Source of the DNA: Acerihabitans arboris
GTDB taxonomy: Bacteria > Pseudomonadota > Gammaproteobacteria > Enterobacterales > Enterobacteriaceae
Assembly (NCBI RefSeq): GCF_010131535.1
Contig: NZ_WUBS01000015.1
Coordinates: 62,001 to 126,000, forward strand
Direction of reading: 5' to 3'
DNA length: 64,000 nt
Below, piece after piece: positions 31,796-41,480 of this stretch. The translations under genes were made by a program, and so were the position numbers. Every line of letters starts with the position of its first letter. Positions within the stretch are counted from its first letter, which is position 1. The notes under the pieces are model-generated. The model made no database searches. It saw only the letters and a program-made list of their open reading frames with translations, and had not been told where the DNA came from.

Positions 31796-31819
31796 CCGGC
31801 CGTGATGCCGGCCCTTTTT
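31796..31819 (+). terminator. Terminator after pgpA
   Basis: CCGGC (31796-31800), loop CGTGAT, GCCGG (31807-31811), then CCCTTTTT. It lies between the convergent pgpA and yajO genes. Confidence 0.6.
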
Positions 31820-31889
31820 GACGCGCCGTGGCGCAACCCCGCCCATTTCGGGCAAGGGGTCGCCTCATGGTTTATCCACCGGGCGCGGA

Positions 31890-32864
31890 TCATTCGAACC
31901 CGACCGGGTAATGCGGCGCATAGGCGGTTTCCAGCTCGGCAATCTCCTGGGTATCCAGCGTAACGTCCAGGGCCGCGATCAGATCGTCAAGCTGTTCGGC
32001 ACGCGAGGCGCCGACGATCGGCGCGGTGACCGCCGGTTTGTTCAATATCCACGCCAGGGCCACCTGCGCGCGCGACACGCCCCGGCTGTCGGCGATCGCC
32101 GATACGCGTTCGGCTATGCGGGCGTCGGCATCGGCGGTGTTGTCATACAAGGCCTTGCTGACCAGGTCCGAGGCTTCCCGGGCGGTGGTTTCACCCCAGG
32201 GCCGCGTCAGCCTGCCGCGCGCCAACGGACTCCAGGGCAACACCGCGATACCTTCCGCCTGGCACAAGGGGTGCATTTCACGCTCCTCCTCGCGCTGGAT
32301 CAGGTTGTACTGATCCTGCATGCTGACAAAACGGGTCCAGCCGTGCAGATCGGCGGTGTATAGCGCGCGGGCGAACTGCCAGGCATACATCGACGACGCG
32401 CCGATATAACGCGCCTTGCCGGATTGCACCACGTCATGCAGCGCCTCCAGCGTTTCCTCCAGCGGAGTATTGTAATCCCAGCGGTGGATCTGCAACAGGT
32501 CGACATAGTCGGTGCCCAGGCGGGACAGGCTGTCGTCGATGGACTGCAGGATATTGGCGCGCGACAGGCCGCCCGCCAGATTGCTCATGGGGAAATAGAC
32601 CTTGGTGGCAAGCACCACCTGGTCGCGCGGCGCGAAATCTTTTAACGCGCGGCCGACGATTTCCTCGCTGCTGCCGTCGGAATAACTATTGGCGGTATCA
32701 AAAAAATTAATGCCCAGGTCAAGCGCCTGCTTAATCAGCGGCCGGGAACTCGCCTCGGGCAGGGTCCAGGCATGCTTGCCCCGCACGGGGTCGCCAAAGG
32801 TCATACAACCCAGGCATAAGCGGGATACACGAAGATCGGTCTTGCCAAGCGTGGTAAACTGCAT
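31890..32864 (-). CDS. yajO: Aldo/keto reductase YajO
   Basis: YajO is an NADPH-dependent aldo/keto reductase; the E. coli enzyme has also been linked to deoxyxylulose or ribulose phosphate conversions feeding isoprenoid and thiamine precursors. The 324-residue protein equals the E. coli length and has the family catalytic set D (FFDTANSYSDG), Y, K (VLATKVYFP) and H (LLQIHRWD). The start is placed at 32864: AGGAG is six bases before it, while the in-frame ATG at 32870 touches the AGGAG. Confidence 0.94.
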   Translation of the reverse strand: MQFTTLGKTDLRVSRLCLGCMTFGDPVRGKHAWTLPEASSRPLIKQALDLGINFFDTANSYSDGSSEEIVGRALKDFAPRDQVVLATKVYFPMSNLAGGLSRANILQSIDDSLSRLGTDYVDLLQIHRWDYNTPLEETLEALHDVVQSGKARYIGASSMYAWQFARALYTADLHGWTRFVSMQDQYNLIQREEEREMHPLCQAEGIAVLPWSPLARGRLTRPWGETTAREASDLVSKALYDNTADADARIAERVSAIADSRGVSRAQVALAWILNKPAVTAPIVGASRAEQLDDLIAALDVTLDTQEIAELETAYAPHYPVGFE

Positions 32865-33099
32865 GTTCATCTCCTGATGGCGGTGATGTTAACCAACTCA
32901 CTGTGGTTAAATTATAGTTAAAGCGTCGTTGGAGCGGCGGGTAAATCCCAGCCTCCGCACGCGGTAAAAATTGATCATTTAGTCAGGTTTTATTGACCCA
33001 TTGCATGGAATGTTACCTCTTCATTAAGGATGATTATGCGACTTAACCTCAACCCCACACCACAATAAACGCGTAATTCAAACTGAACACCGGAAAAAT
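32865..33099. promoter_or_regulatory. Divergent region between yajO and the symporter gene
   Basis: 235 bases holding the two promoters. TTGATC-like and TTGACC boxes and TATAGTTAA stretches are present (32916-33000), but no operator could be named. A GGA/AAATAT leader precedes the symporter ATG. Confidence 0.4.
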
Positions 33100-34356
33100 A
33101 TGTCTAAATCTAATAAATTAACCACCTACATTCTGGCATTTATGGTGCTGGGGATTTTAATGGGCGCTTTGGTGCATCAGTTTGCCAGCGTGGGGAACGC
33201 GCATGCCTATGCGGACAACGTTGCGTTATTAACCGATATTTTCCTGCGCCTGATCAAGATGGTCATTGCCCCACTGGTGTTTACCACGCTGACGGTCGGC
33301 ATCATGAATATGGGCGATACCTCGGCCATCGGCGCCCTGGGCGGTAAAGCCTTTATCTGGTTTATCTCTTCCTCGGTGGTCTCCATCCTGCTGGGGCTGA
33401 CGGTGGTCACCCTGATGCAGCCGGGCGCCGGCCTGAACCTGCAAATCCCGGCCCAGGCGGTGGATACCGGGCTTGCCGCCAGCGGCATGTCGTTCAAGAC
33501 CTTTATCGCCCATACCTTTCCCACCAGTATCGTCGACGCCATGGGGCATAACGAGATCCTGCAAATCGTCGTATTCTCGTTATTTTTCGGCATAGCAGGG
33601 GCGTCGCTGGGGGAAAAATTCAATAAACCGCTGGTGGACGGCCTGAACGTGGTCTCCCATATCATGCTGAAGGTGACCGGTTATGTGATGTATATGGCGC
33701 CGCTCGCCATCTTTGCCGCCGTGTCATCGGTTATCGCCAACGAAGGGCTGGGCATCCTGAAAAGCTACGCGTCGTTTATCGGCGGGTATTACCTGGCGAT
33801 CGTGCTGTGCTGCGTCCTGATGATCGGCTTTTGTTACCTGGTGCTGAAATCCGCCACCTTCCGTCTGCTAAGCCTGCTGAAAGAGCCGGTATTGCTGGCG
33901 TTCACCACCAGCAGCTCGGAGGCCGCCTATCCAAAAACCCTCGAGCAGCTGCGCCGTTTCGGCTGCCCGAATAATATCGCCTCGTTTGTCCTGCCGCTGG
34001 GTTATTCGTTTAATCTGGTCGGCTCGATGATCTATTGCTCGTTTGCCGCCATGTTTATCGCCCAGGCCTATAATATCGCGTTAACCGGCGCGGAAATCAC
34101 CATGCTGATGCTGACCCTGATGCTGGCGTCCAAAGGCATCGCCGGCGTCCCGCGCTCGGCGCTGGTGGTATTGGCGGCCACCATCCCCAGCTTTAATATC
34201 CCGGTGGCGGGCATATTGCTGTTGATGGGGATCGATCATGTGCTGGATATGGGCCGTTCAGGCATTAACGTATTGGGCAACGGCATCGCCACCGCCATGC
34301 TGTCCCGCCCGAACGCGGAGCTCGTGGAAGAAGGCCAACTGCAGGAAAATCATTGA
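33100..34356 (+). CDS. Dicarboxylate/amino acid:cation symporter (DAACS family)
   Basis: A 418-residue carrier of the GltP/DctA/GltPh fold. It has eight predicted helices and the two re-entrant loops: the serine-rich FTTSSSEAAYP (near residue 270), the GYSFNLVGSMIY helix (matching the NMDGT region, but with NLVGS), and SKGIAGVPRSALVVLAA. The changed NMDGT-type motif, which coordinates cation and substrate in GltPh, suggests a substrate other than glutamate or C4-dicarboxylate. It is not at this place in E. coli, where yajO is next to dxs. Substrate unknown. Confidence 0.88.
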   Translation: MSKSNKLTTYILAFMVLGILMGALVHQFASVGNAHAYADNVALLTDIFLRLIKMVIAPLVFTTLTVGIMNMGDTSAIGALGGKAFIWFISSSVVSILLGLTVVTLMQPGAGLNLQIPAQAVDTGLAASGMSFKTFIAHTFPTSIVDAMGHNEILQIVVFSLFFGIAGASLGEKFNKPLVDGLNVVSHIMLKVTGYVMYMAPLAIFAAVSSVIANEGLGILKSYASFIGGYYLAIVLCCVLMIGFCYLVLKSATFRLLSLLKEPVLLAFTTSSSEAAYPKTLEQLRRFGCPNNIASFVLPLGYSFNLVGSMIYCSFAAMFIAQAYNIALTGAEITMLMLTLMLASKGIAGVPRSALVVLAATIPSFNIPVAGILLLMGIDHVLDMGRSGINVLGNGIATAMLSRPNAELVEEGQLQENH

Positions 34357-34368
34357 TTGGCCGGTCCA

Positions 34369-34383
34369 GCCGCCTGTGGCGGC
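34369..34383. terminator. Short hairpin between symporter gene and dxs
   Basis: GCCGCC (34369-34374), loop TGT, GGCGGC (34378-34383) lies between the convergent symporter and dxs genes. No T-tract, so only a weak terminator candidate. Confidence 0.3.
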
Positions 34384-34394
34384 GGGCCGCTGCG

Positions 34395-36257
34395 TCAAGC
34401 CAGCCAGCGCTCGATTTGGCCCTGGATACCCGCGCTGTCCAAACCGAGGACGGCGCGCATTTCCTCCTGGGTGCCCTGGGGAATAAAACGATCGGGCAGG
34501 CCGATATTCAATACCGGCACCATCAACCGCTGGTACATCAGGAACTCGTTCACGCCGCTGCCGGCGCCGCCCATAATGGCGTTCTCTTCCAGCGTCACCA
34601 GCACTTCGTGGCCGGCGGCCAGATCTTCGATCAAATCCTCATCCAGCGGCTTCACAAAACGCATGTCCACCAGGGTGGCATTTAACCGTTCGGCGACGAT
34701 GCGCGCTTCCGCCAGCAGGGTGCCGAAGTTGAGAATAGCGATTTTTTCGCCCTGGCGCCGGATAACTCCCTTGCCGATGGCGAGCGGCGCCAGCGGCGCG
34801 AATGCCGCGCCGGTGCCGCTGCCGCGCGGGTAGCGTACCGCCGACGGCCCGTCGTTGTAGTGATAACCGGTATGCAGCATCAGCCGGCATTCATTTTCAT
34901 CGCTCGGCGTCATGATCACCATGTGGGGCACGCAGCGCAGGAAGGATAAATCAAACGCTCCCTGGTGGGTGGGGCCGTCGGCGCCGACAATGCCGCAGCG
35001 ATCGATGGCGAACATCACCGGCAAACGTTGGATGGCCACGTCATGGATCAGCTGATCGTAGGCCCGCTGCAGGAAGGTGGAATAAATCGCCACCACCGGT
35101 TTATAACCGCCGATGGCCAGGCCGGCGGCAAAGGTTACCGCGTGCTGTTCGGCAATGGCCACGTCAAAGTACTGGCCGGGATAGCGGCGCGAAAAGGGCA
35201 CCATGCCCGAGCCTTCCCGCATGGCGGGCGTGATCGCCATCAATTTATCGTCGGTGGCCGCCGTTTCGCACAGCCAGTTGCCGAAAATCGCCGAGTAGGT
35301 CGGCAATCCGCCGGCGCTTTTGGGCAGGGTGCCGATAATGGGGTCGAATTTCGGCACCGCATGCCAGCCGATGGGATCTTTTTCCGCCGGGGCGTAGCCT
35401 TTGCCCTTTTTGGTCATGATGTGCAGGAACTGCGGGCCTTTCATGGCTCGCATATTCTTCAGGGTATGCACCAGCCCCAGCACGTCGTGTCCGTCCACCG
35501 GGCCGATATAGTTAAACCCCAACTCTTCAAACAAGGTGCCCGGCACCACCATGCCCTTGATATGTTCCTCGGTGCGTTTGACCAGCTCCTTGATGGGCGG
35601 AATGCCCGACAACACCCGTTTGCCCCCCTCGCGCAACGTAGAGTAAAGCTTGCCGGAGAGGATTTGCGCCAGATGGTTGTTCAGCGCGCCGACGTTCTCG
35701 GAAATCGACATTTCGTTATCATTGAGGACAACCAGCAGATCCGTCTTGATATCGCCCGCATGGTTCATCGCCTCGAAGGCCATGCCGGCGGTAATGGCGC
35801 CGTCGCCGATAACACACACGGTGCGCCGACCTTTGCCTTCGTGGCCGGCGGCCACCGCCATGCCCAGGCCGGCGCTTATCGAGGTGGATGAATGGCCGAC
35901 CGATAGCACGTCATAGTCGCTCTCGCTGCGCCAGGGGAAAGGGTGCAGGCCGCCTTTCTGGCGAATGGTGCCGATCCGGTCGCGGCGCCCGGTCAGGATT
36001 TTATGCGGATAAGCCTGGTGGCCCACATCCCACACCACATGGTCAAACGGCGTGTTATAGACGTAATGGAGCGCGACGGTAAGTTCCACGGTACCCAATC
36101 CCGAGGCGAAATGGCCGCTTGATCGGCTTACGCTATCGAGCAGGAACTGCCGCAGTTCGTCGCAGAGCTTCACTAAACTCTCTTTCGGCAGCAGCCGCAG
36201 CTCGGCGGGGATTTCGGCTAATGCCAACGTCGGGTACTTCGTCAGATCAATACTCAT
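34395..36257 (-). CDS. dxs: 1-deoxy-D-xylulose-5-phosphate synthase
   Basis: Dxs joins pyruvate and glyceraldehyde 3-phosphate to deoxyxylulose 5-phosphate, the entry step of the MEP isoprenoid path and a source for thiamine and pyridoxal. The 620-residue protein has E. coli length, TPP motif [18 protein letters not shown] to NDNEMSIS, the transketolase segment [12 protein letters not shown], and [17 protein letters not shown]. It is last in the xseB-ispA-dxs operon, 39 bases after ispA. Confidence 0.97.
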   Translation of the reverse strand: MSIDLTKYPTLALAEIPAELRLLPKESLVKLCDELRQFLLDSVSRSSGHFASGLGTVELTVALHYVYNTPFDHVVWDVGHQAYPHKILTGRRDRIGTIRQKGGLHPFPWRSESDYDVLSVGHSSTSISAGLGMAVAAGHEGKGRRTVCVIGDGAITAGMAFEAMNHAGDIKTDLLVVLNDNEMSISENVGALNNHLAQILSGKLYSTLREGGKRVLSGIPPIKELVKRTEEHIKGMVVPGTLFEELGFNYIGPVDGHDVLGLVHTLKNMRAMKGPQFLHIMTKKGKGYAPAEKDPIGWHAVPKFDPIIGTLPKSAGGLPTYSAIFGNWLCETAATDDKLMAITPAMREGSGMVPFSRRYPGQYFDVAIAEQHAVTFAAGLAIGGYKPVVAIYSTFLQRAYDQLIHDVAIQRLPVMFAIDRCGIVGADGPTHQGAFDLSFLRCVPHMVIMTPSDENECRLMLHTGYHYNDGPSAVRYPRGSGTGAAFAPLAPLAIGKGVIRRQGEKIAILNFGTLLAEARIVAERLNATLVDMRFVKPLDEDLIEDLAAGHEVLVTLEENAIMGGAGSGVNEFLMYQRLMVPVLNIGLPDRFIPQGTQEEMRAVLGLDSAGIQGQIERWLA

Positions 36258-36296
36258 CGGATACTCATATCTGAGGTGAAAAAAGACGCTTTTTTA

Positions 36297-37196
36297 TTAC
36301 TTATCGCGTTCAATGACAAACCGCGCCAGCGCGTTCAGGGCGGAGGTATCATAACCCAGGTCCCCGATATGCTTTAAGGATGCTAATGATTCCTGGATCA
36401 GATCATGTGCCCTGGCGCGCGCGTTATCAAGTCCCAGGAGCGCCGGGTAGGTGCTTTTGCCCAGCTGTTGATCCGCTCCCTGGCGTTTGCCGAGCGTCGC
36501 GGTATCGCCCACCACGTCGAGAATATCGTCCTGCACCTGGAACGCCAGGCCGATGGCGGCGGCATAACGATCGAGATAGGGCAGGGCCAGCAGGCCCGGC
36601 TCACCGGCCGCCAGCGCCCCCAGTCTCACGGCCGCGCGGATCAGCGCGCCGGTTTTATGGCGATGGATGGTCTCCAGGTCGAGCAGTCCGACCGGCGTCG
36701 CTTCCGCCGCCAGGTCCAGCGCCTGTCCGAGGCACATGCCGGCGGCGCCGCTGGCCTGGGCCAGCGCCGAGATCATCAAAATGCGATCCCGCGCCGCCAC
36801 CGACGGCATCGGCGCGTCGGCCAGGATGGAAAATGCCAGGGTTTGCAACGCGTCCCCGGCCAGGATCGCGGTGGTTTCGCCAAATTTGATATGGCAGGTC
36901 GGTTGTCCGCGCCGCAGGTCGTCGTCGTCCATCGCCGGCAGATCGTCATGGATCAGGGAATAGGCATGAACACATTCCACCGCCGCCGCCGGGGCGTCCA
37001 GGTCGTCCAACGGCAGGCCGAACAGCTGGCCGGTACGGTATACCAGGAACGGGCGCAGGCGTTTGCCGCCCAGCAATGCGCCGTGGCGCATGGCCTGGGT
37101 CAGCGGTTCCCGTTGGTCCAGGGAGGAAAAAAAGCGATCCAGCGCCCCGTCGACCCGCTGATGACAAGCCTGGAGCTGCAACGCGAACTCACCCAT
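36297..37196 (-). CDS. ispA: Farnesyl diphosphate synthase
   Basis: IspA condenses dimethylallyl and isopentenyl diphosphate to farnesyl diphosphate. The 299-residue all-helical protein has the first aspartate-rich motif LIHDDLPAMDDDDLRRG with chain-length residues before it, the second motif QVQDDILDVVGD, and ECVHAYSLIHDD as in E. coli. The ATG lies three bases after the xseB stop. Confidence 0.97.
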   Translation of the reverse strand: MGEFALQLQACHQRVDGALDRFFSSLDQREPLTQAMRHGALLGGKRLRPFLVYRTGQLFGLPLDDLDAPAAAVECVHAYSLIHDDLPAMDDDDLRRGQPTCHIKFGETTAILAGDALQTLAFSILADAPMPSVAARDRILMISALAQASGAAGMCLGQALDLAAEATPVGLLDLETIHRHKTGALIRAAVRLGALAAGEPGLLALPYLDRYAAAIGLAFQVQDDILDVVGDTATLGKRQGADQQLGKSTYPALLGLDNARARAHDLIQESLASLKHIGDLGYDTSALNALARFVIERDK

Positions 37197-37199
37197 GCT

Positions 37200-37442
37200 T
37201 TATTCCGCGTCCGGGGTAAACGGCGTCAGCGGCGCATTATTTTCGTCGCTGAGCAAAATCTGCACCCGCTGCTCCGCCTGTTGCAAAGTTTGCTGGCCCT
37301 GGCGCGCCAGCCGCACGCCGTGTTCAAATTCATTCAGCGCCTCTTCCAGCGGGAGTTCACCGGATTCCAGGCGGGTGACAATCTGTTCCAATTCTTTTAG
37401 CGCAGTTTCAAAACTGGCGGGTTGTTCAGCTTTTTTCGGCAT
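37200..37442 (-). CDS. xseB: Exodeoxyribonuclease VII small subunit
   Basis: XseB binds the large nuclease subunit XseA to make exonuclease VII, which degrades single-stranded DNA. The 80-residue product equals E. coli XseB in length and ends in SLTPFTPD-like [40 protein letters not shown] is the family core (seen as [20 protein letters not shown]). The start at 37442 is set by homology; the upstream extension to 37583 is not supported. First gene of xseB-ispA-dxs. Confidence 0.96.
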   Translation of the reverse strand: MPKKAEQPASFETALKELEQIVTRLESGELPLEEALNEFEHGVRLARQGQQTLQQAEQRVQILLSDENNAPLTPFTPDAE

Positions 37443-37667
37443 AACAAATTTTTCACCAACGTGAGGGCATGGTTTATGAAAACAGACAACGTTAGCCCAG
37501 AGTGCGATGATAAGCAAATTGGACTCAATGCCGCGGCGTAAAGTGATATACTGCGCGCCTCGGATGCTAGGGGGAATATCCACGCGCGCGGTGCCGTACT
37601 CCCCCTATCTCATTATATGACGTGTTCCGCTACGTTACCTTTTTCTGATCACATAACGACTATCGCC

Positions 37668-39116
37668 ATGAAGTTTATCATCAAACTGTTTCCGGAAATT
37701 ACGATAAAGAGTCAATCGGTGCGATTGCGCTTTATCAAAATCCTCTCCAGCAATATCCGCAACGTCATGAAACACTATGACGAATCCCTGGCGGTAGTGC
37801 GCCATTGGGATCATATCATCGTACGCGCCAGGGACGAGAGCAAGCGCCAGGCCATCTGTGAGGCGTTGACCCGTATTCCCGGCATCCATCATATCCTGGC
37901 GGTGGAGGAACACACCTATGCGGATATGCACGACATCTATGAGCAAACGCTGGCGCTGTATCACGACCGCCTGGTGGGCAAAACGTTCTGCGTGCGCGTA
38001 AAACGCCGCGGCACCCATGAGTTTACCTCGCAGGATGTGGAGCGCTACGTCGGCGGCGGCCTGAACCAGAACGTGGCCGGCACCCGGGTGCAACTAAACC
38101 ACCCGGCAGAAACCATCCATCTGGAAATCGAGGACGATCGCCTGCTGCTGATCACCGCGCGCCACGAAGGCATCGGCGGATTCCCCATCGGCACCCAGGA
38201 AGACGTGCTGTCGTTGATTTCCGGCGGTTTTGATTCCGGCGTCTCCAGCTATATGCTGATGCGCCGGGGCTGCCGGGTGCATTATTGCTTTTTTAACCTG
38301 GGCGGCGCGGCGCATGAAATCGGCGTGCGTCAGGTGGCCCATCACCTGTGGAGCCGCTACGGCAGTTCCCATCGGGTGCGGTTTATCGCTATTGATTTTG
38401 CCCCGGTGGTCGGCGAAATATTGGAAAAGGTCGACGACGGCCAGATGGGCGTGGTGCTCAAGCGCATGATGATCCGCGCGGCGTCGCAAATGGCGGAGCG
38501 TTTTGGCATCCAGGCGTTGGTGACGGGCGAAGCCCTTGGGCAGGTCTCCAGCCAGACCCTGACCAATCTGCGGCTGATCGACAACGTTTCCGATACCCTG
38601 GTGCTGCGGCCGCTGATTTCCCATGATAAAGAACATATCATCAATATGGCGCGCGCCATCGGCACCGAGGAATTTGCCAAAACCATGCCGGAATACTGCG
38701 GCGTGATTTCCAAAAGCCCCACGGTCAAGGCGGTTAAGCATCGCATCGAGCAGGAAGAGGCGCATTTTGACTTCAGCGTGCTCGAACGGGCGGTCGCCGA
38801 CGCCGGCAGCATTGATATCCGCGATATCATCGAGCAGGCCCGCCAGGACGTGGTGGAAGTGGAAACCGCCGCCGAAGTGGGCGGCAATGATATCGTGCTG
38901 GATATCCGCCCGGTGGACGAGCAGGAAAGCCAGCCGCTGCTGATGGATAATATCGTGGTGCAGGCGCTGCCGTTCTATAAACTCGGCGCCCAGTTCAGCT
39001 CCCTGGACCAGAGCAAATCCTATCTGCTGTATTGTGACCGGGGCGTCATGAGCCGGTTGCAGGCGCTGTACCTGCGCGAGCAGGGGTTTCACAACGTTAA
39101 GGTCTACCGGCCTTAA
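37668..39116 (+). CDS. thiI: tRNA 4-thiouridine synthase / thiazole sulfurtransferase ThiI
   Basis: ThiI makes 4-thiouridine at tRNA position 8 and carries sulphur for the thiamine thiazole ring. The 482-residue protein has the E. coli length and order: NFLD and THUMP domains (residues 1-165, [12 protein letters not shown]), PP-loop ATPase [10 protein letters not shown], the disulphide partner C in [11 protein letters not shown], and a C-terminal rhodanese domain with the persulphide C in [12 protein letters not shown]. The start at 37668 replaces the longer open frame. It is divergent from xseB. Confidence 0.96.
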   Translation: MKFIIKLFPEITIKSQSVRLRFIKILSSNIRNVMKHYDESLAVVRHWDHIIVRARDESKRQAICEALTRIPGIHHILAVEEHTYADMHDIYEQTLALYHDRLVGKTFCVRVKRRGTHEFTSQDVERYVGGGLNQNVAGTRVQLNHPAETIHLEIEDDRLLLITARHEGIGGFPIGTQEDVLSLISGGFDSGVSSYMLMRRGCRVHYCFFNLGGAAHEIGVRQVAHHLWSRYGSSHRVRFIAIDFAPVVGEILEKVDDGQMGVVLKRMMIRAASQMAERFGIQALVTGEALGQVSSQTLTNLRLIDNVSDTLVLRPLISHDKEHIINMARAIGTEEFAKTMPEYCGVISKSPTVKAVKHRIEQEEAHFDFSVLERAVADAGSIDIRDIIEQARQDVVEVETAAEVGGNDIVLDIRPVDEQESQPLLMDNIVVQALPFYKLGAQFSSLDQSKSYLLYCDRGVMSRLQALYLREQGFHNVKVYRP

Positions 39117-39132
39117 TCATTTCCCCATGTCA

Positions 39133-39160
39133 CACCGGGCGGCGCAACGCCGGCCCGGTG
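39133..39160. terminator. Hairpin between thiI and yajL
   Basis: CACCGGGC-GGCG (39133-39144) pairs with CGCC-G-GCCCGGTG (39148-39160), an eight plus four base stem with one bulge. It lies between convergent genes but has no T-tract. The remaining DNA to 39292 shows nothing I can assign. Confidence 0.4.
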
Positions 39161-39292
39161 AAACGACTGATGATCGCGTATGGCGCTTCCCCGGCAAAGC
39201 GCCATCGCTTCGACAATGACACCGCTGCCGGTAAAACATCATCGCGCCGATACCGACCGCTTGCGGTAATATGTTTGGCCGCTGCGGGCCCG

Positions 39293-39883
39293 TCAGGTTG
39301 CGAAATCCTCCATGCCCGCCGGCAGCACCAACTGCGCCGCCACTTCCGCCGCTTTATCATTACCCAGTAGCCGCGCGATGATATGCAGGGCAAACTCCAT
39401 CGCCGTTCCCGGCCCCTGGCTGGTCAGCAGGTTCGCCTGTTTATCGTAAACCACCCGCTGTTCCCGCCAACGCGCCGCGGGGATGCGGTCTTTCAGCGCC
39501 GGAAAACCGGTCATCCCGGCCTCGGGGAACAGGCGGTGATGCACCAGGACCAGCGCCGGCGCCGCGCAGATGGCGGCGACCAGCGCGCCGGCGCGGTGCG
39601 CGCGGCGCAGGCAATCGATAAGCGTCGCGCTGTCGCGCAGGGCCTCGGCGCCCTTGACGCCGCCCGGCAGGACGATCGCGTCGAACGCCCGGCCGGCCAC
39701 TTGCGCCAGCGGGGCATCGGCCAGCAGCCGTACGCCGCGCGAGCAGACAATTTCCTGCGTATCCTTGGCGCCCACGCCCGCTACCGTCACGTCGACGCCG
39801 GCCCTGACCAGTAGATCGATCACGGTCACCGCCTCGGTTTCCTCACTCCCATTCGCCAGACATACCATCGCCGAGACGCCCAT
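39293..39883 (-). CDS. yajL: Protein/nucleotide deglycase-chaperone YajL (DJ-1 family)
   Basis: YajL is the closest bacterial relative of human DJ-1, a redox-linked chaperone for which deglycase activity has also been proposed. The 196-residue protein has the E. coli length and conserved C106 in AAICAAPA, E15-type GSEETEAV, and H in LVHHRLFP. Its start lies 41 bases inside the 3' end of panE on the same strand, so translation is probably coupled. Confidence 0.94.
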   Translation of the reverse strand: MGVSAMVCLANGSEETEAVTVIDLLVRAGVDVTVAGVGAKDTQEIVCSRGVRLLADAPLAQVAGRAFDAIVLPGGVKGAEALRDSATLIDCLRRAHRAGALVAAICAAPALVLVHHRLFPEAGMTGFPALKDRIPAARWREQRVVYDKQANLLTSQGPGTAMEFALHIIARLLGNDKAAEVAAQLVLPAGMEDFAT

Positions 39884-40760
39884 AATGGTCCTCCTTCTGT
39901 TTGATCAGTTCATACAGCCGTTGGTTTTCCGGCACGCTCAGGCCATGGACCCGCGCCCTCCGCACCAGGTAACCGCTGATATAATCGATTTCGGTATGCC
40001 GCTGGGCGCGGATATCCTGCAGCATCGATGACGTATTGCCGGCGGTGCTTTTTATGGTTTGCCCGACATAAAACAGCAGGCTTTCATAGGAAGTATGATA
40101 TCCCTCGCGGTCCATCACCATGGCCACCTCACGGCACAGGGCTTCGATCTGGTCGATATACTGTTCTATCTCGCCGTTACGGCAATCATATACCGCCGTA
40201 AGCGGATTGATGACGCAGTTAGACGCCAGTTTTATCCAGCAGGAGGCGGCGATATTGTTATGCCAGGCCACGTCGGGCAACGCGTCATGCAGCACTTCCG
40301 CCAGATGGCTGATGGATTGCGCATTGGGCGTCAGGGGGCCGATGCGGGTGGTGCCGTTATAAACATGGATAATGCTGCCGCCGTCGCTGCGATAGGCCGC
40401 ATGAGTGGTGATCCCCTGCAGCAGCGGCTGGGGCAGGGGAGGTAATTCTTCGCGGGTGCCCAGGCCGTTATGCAGCAGTAATATGGCGCAATCCGCCCTG
40501 AGCTGGGGCAGCAGCGTGCGGATGGCGCCGGAGACCTGCCAGGCTTTTAGTGTCACCAGCAATAAATCGCTGCCGGCCAGGTGAAGCGCGTTATTGGCAG
40601 GCAGTTGAAGCTGCACTATCTCCCCTTGCGGCGTGACTACATCCACCGTACAGGACGACTGCGGCACGCGCAGCCATCCCTGGACATTGTGCCCCTGGCG
40701 CACCAATCCGGCCAGCCACAGCTGGCCGATGGCGCCACACCCCAGAACGGTAATATTCAT
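39843..40760 (-). CDS. panE: 2-dehydropantoate 2-reductase
   Basis: PanE reduces ketopantoate to pantoate with NADPH in pantothenate and CoA synthesis. The 305-residue protein has the Rossmann GCGAIGQLW (residues 7-15), [10 protein letters not shown] with catalytic lysine near K176-type [13 protein letters not shown], and [26 protein letters not shown]. It is collinear with E. coli PanE and divergent from yajQ. Confidence 0.95.
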   Translation of the reverse strand: MNITVLGCGAIGQLWLAGLVRQGHNVQGWLRVPQSSCTVDVVTPQGEIVQLQLPANNALHLAGSDLLLVTLKAWQVSGAIRTLLPQLRADCAILLLHNGLGTREELPPLPQPLLQGITTHAAYRSDGGSIIHVYNGTTRIGPLTPNAQSISHLAEVLHDALPDVAWHNNIAASCWIKLASNCVINPLTAVYDCRNGEIEQYIDQIEALCREVAMVMDREGYHTSYESLLFYVGQTIKSTAGNTSSMLQDIRAQRHTEIDYISGYLVRRARVHGLSVPENQRLYELIKQKEDHYGRLGDGMSGEWE

Positions 40761-40955
40761 GTTTTAACCTTTGCTATGGATTAAGCCATCTTGCGGCTGC
40801 CTGCGCGCTGATTGGTATTGATTATAGACATTTTCGCTGTCCGTTAAGCGCCGTTTCAGGCTTATTGTTTTTTGTTGATGCCACGGACAGTATTTTGTAT
40901 CTGGCAAACCAAGCAGGTATGATGCTAGCCAAAGAATGGCAGCCGGAGACACATT

Positions 40956-41447
40956 ATGCCCTCATTTGATATTGTTTCAGAAATAGATATGCAGGAAGTT
41001 CGTAACGCGGTGGAGAACGCCAGCCGTGAGCTCACCACCCGCTGGGATTTTCGCAACGTGCCGGCAAGCTTTGAGCTGAATGAAAAAAATCAAAGCATCA
41101 CCGCCACCAGCGAATCCGATTTCCAGGTGCAGCAATTGGTTGAGATCCTGCGTGAGAAGCTGGCCAAACGCGGCATCGAGGGCGGCGCCATCGAACTGCC
41201 CGAGGAAATGGCGCGCAGCGGCAAGACCTACAGCGTCGAGGCCAAGCTTAAGCAAGGCATCGAGTCCACGCTGGCCAAGAAATTGGTGAAACTGATTAAA
41301 GACGGCAAGCTCAAGGTGCAGGTGCAAATCCAGGGCGAACAGGTGCGGGTCACCGGCAAATCGCGCGATGATTTGCAGGGCGCCATGGCGCTGGTCAAAG
41401 GCGGCGAACTGGGCCAGCCGTTCCAGTTTACCAATTTTCGCGATTAA
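40956..41447 (+). CDS. yajQ: Nucleotide-binding protein YajQ
   Basis: A 163-residue member of the YajQ/UPF0234 family; in Xanthomonas a relative binds cyclic di-GMP, and binding to tRNA or GTP has been described for others. The protein matches E. coli Yaj[23 protein letters not shown] at the start, [23 protein letters not shown], and [21 protein letters not shown] precedes the ATG. It converges on yajR. Confidence 0.95.
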   Translation: MPSFDIVSEIDMQEVRNAVENASRELTTRWDFRNVPASFELNEKNQSITATSESDFQVQQLVEILREKLAKRGIEGGAIELPEEMARSGKTYSVEAKLKQGIESTLAKKLVKLIKDGKLKVQVQIQGEQVRVTGKSRDDLQGAMALVKGGELGQPFQFTNFRD

Positions 41448-41480
41448 GGGCGGAACCCCCGCCAGCCGCCGGAACCCGGT

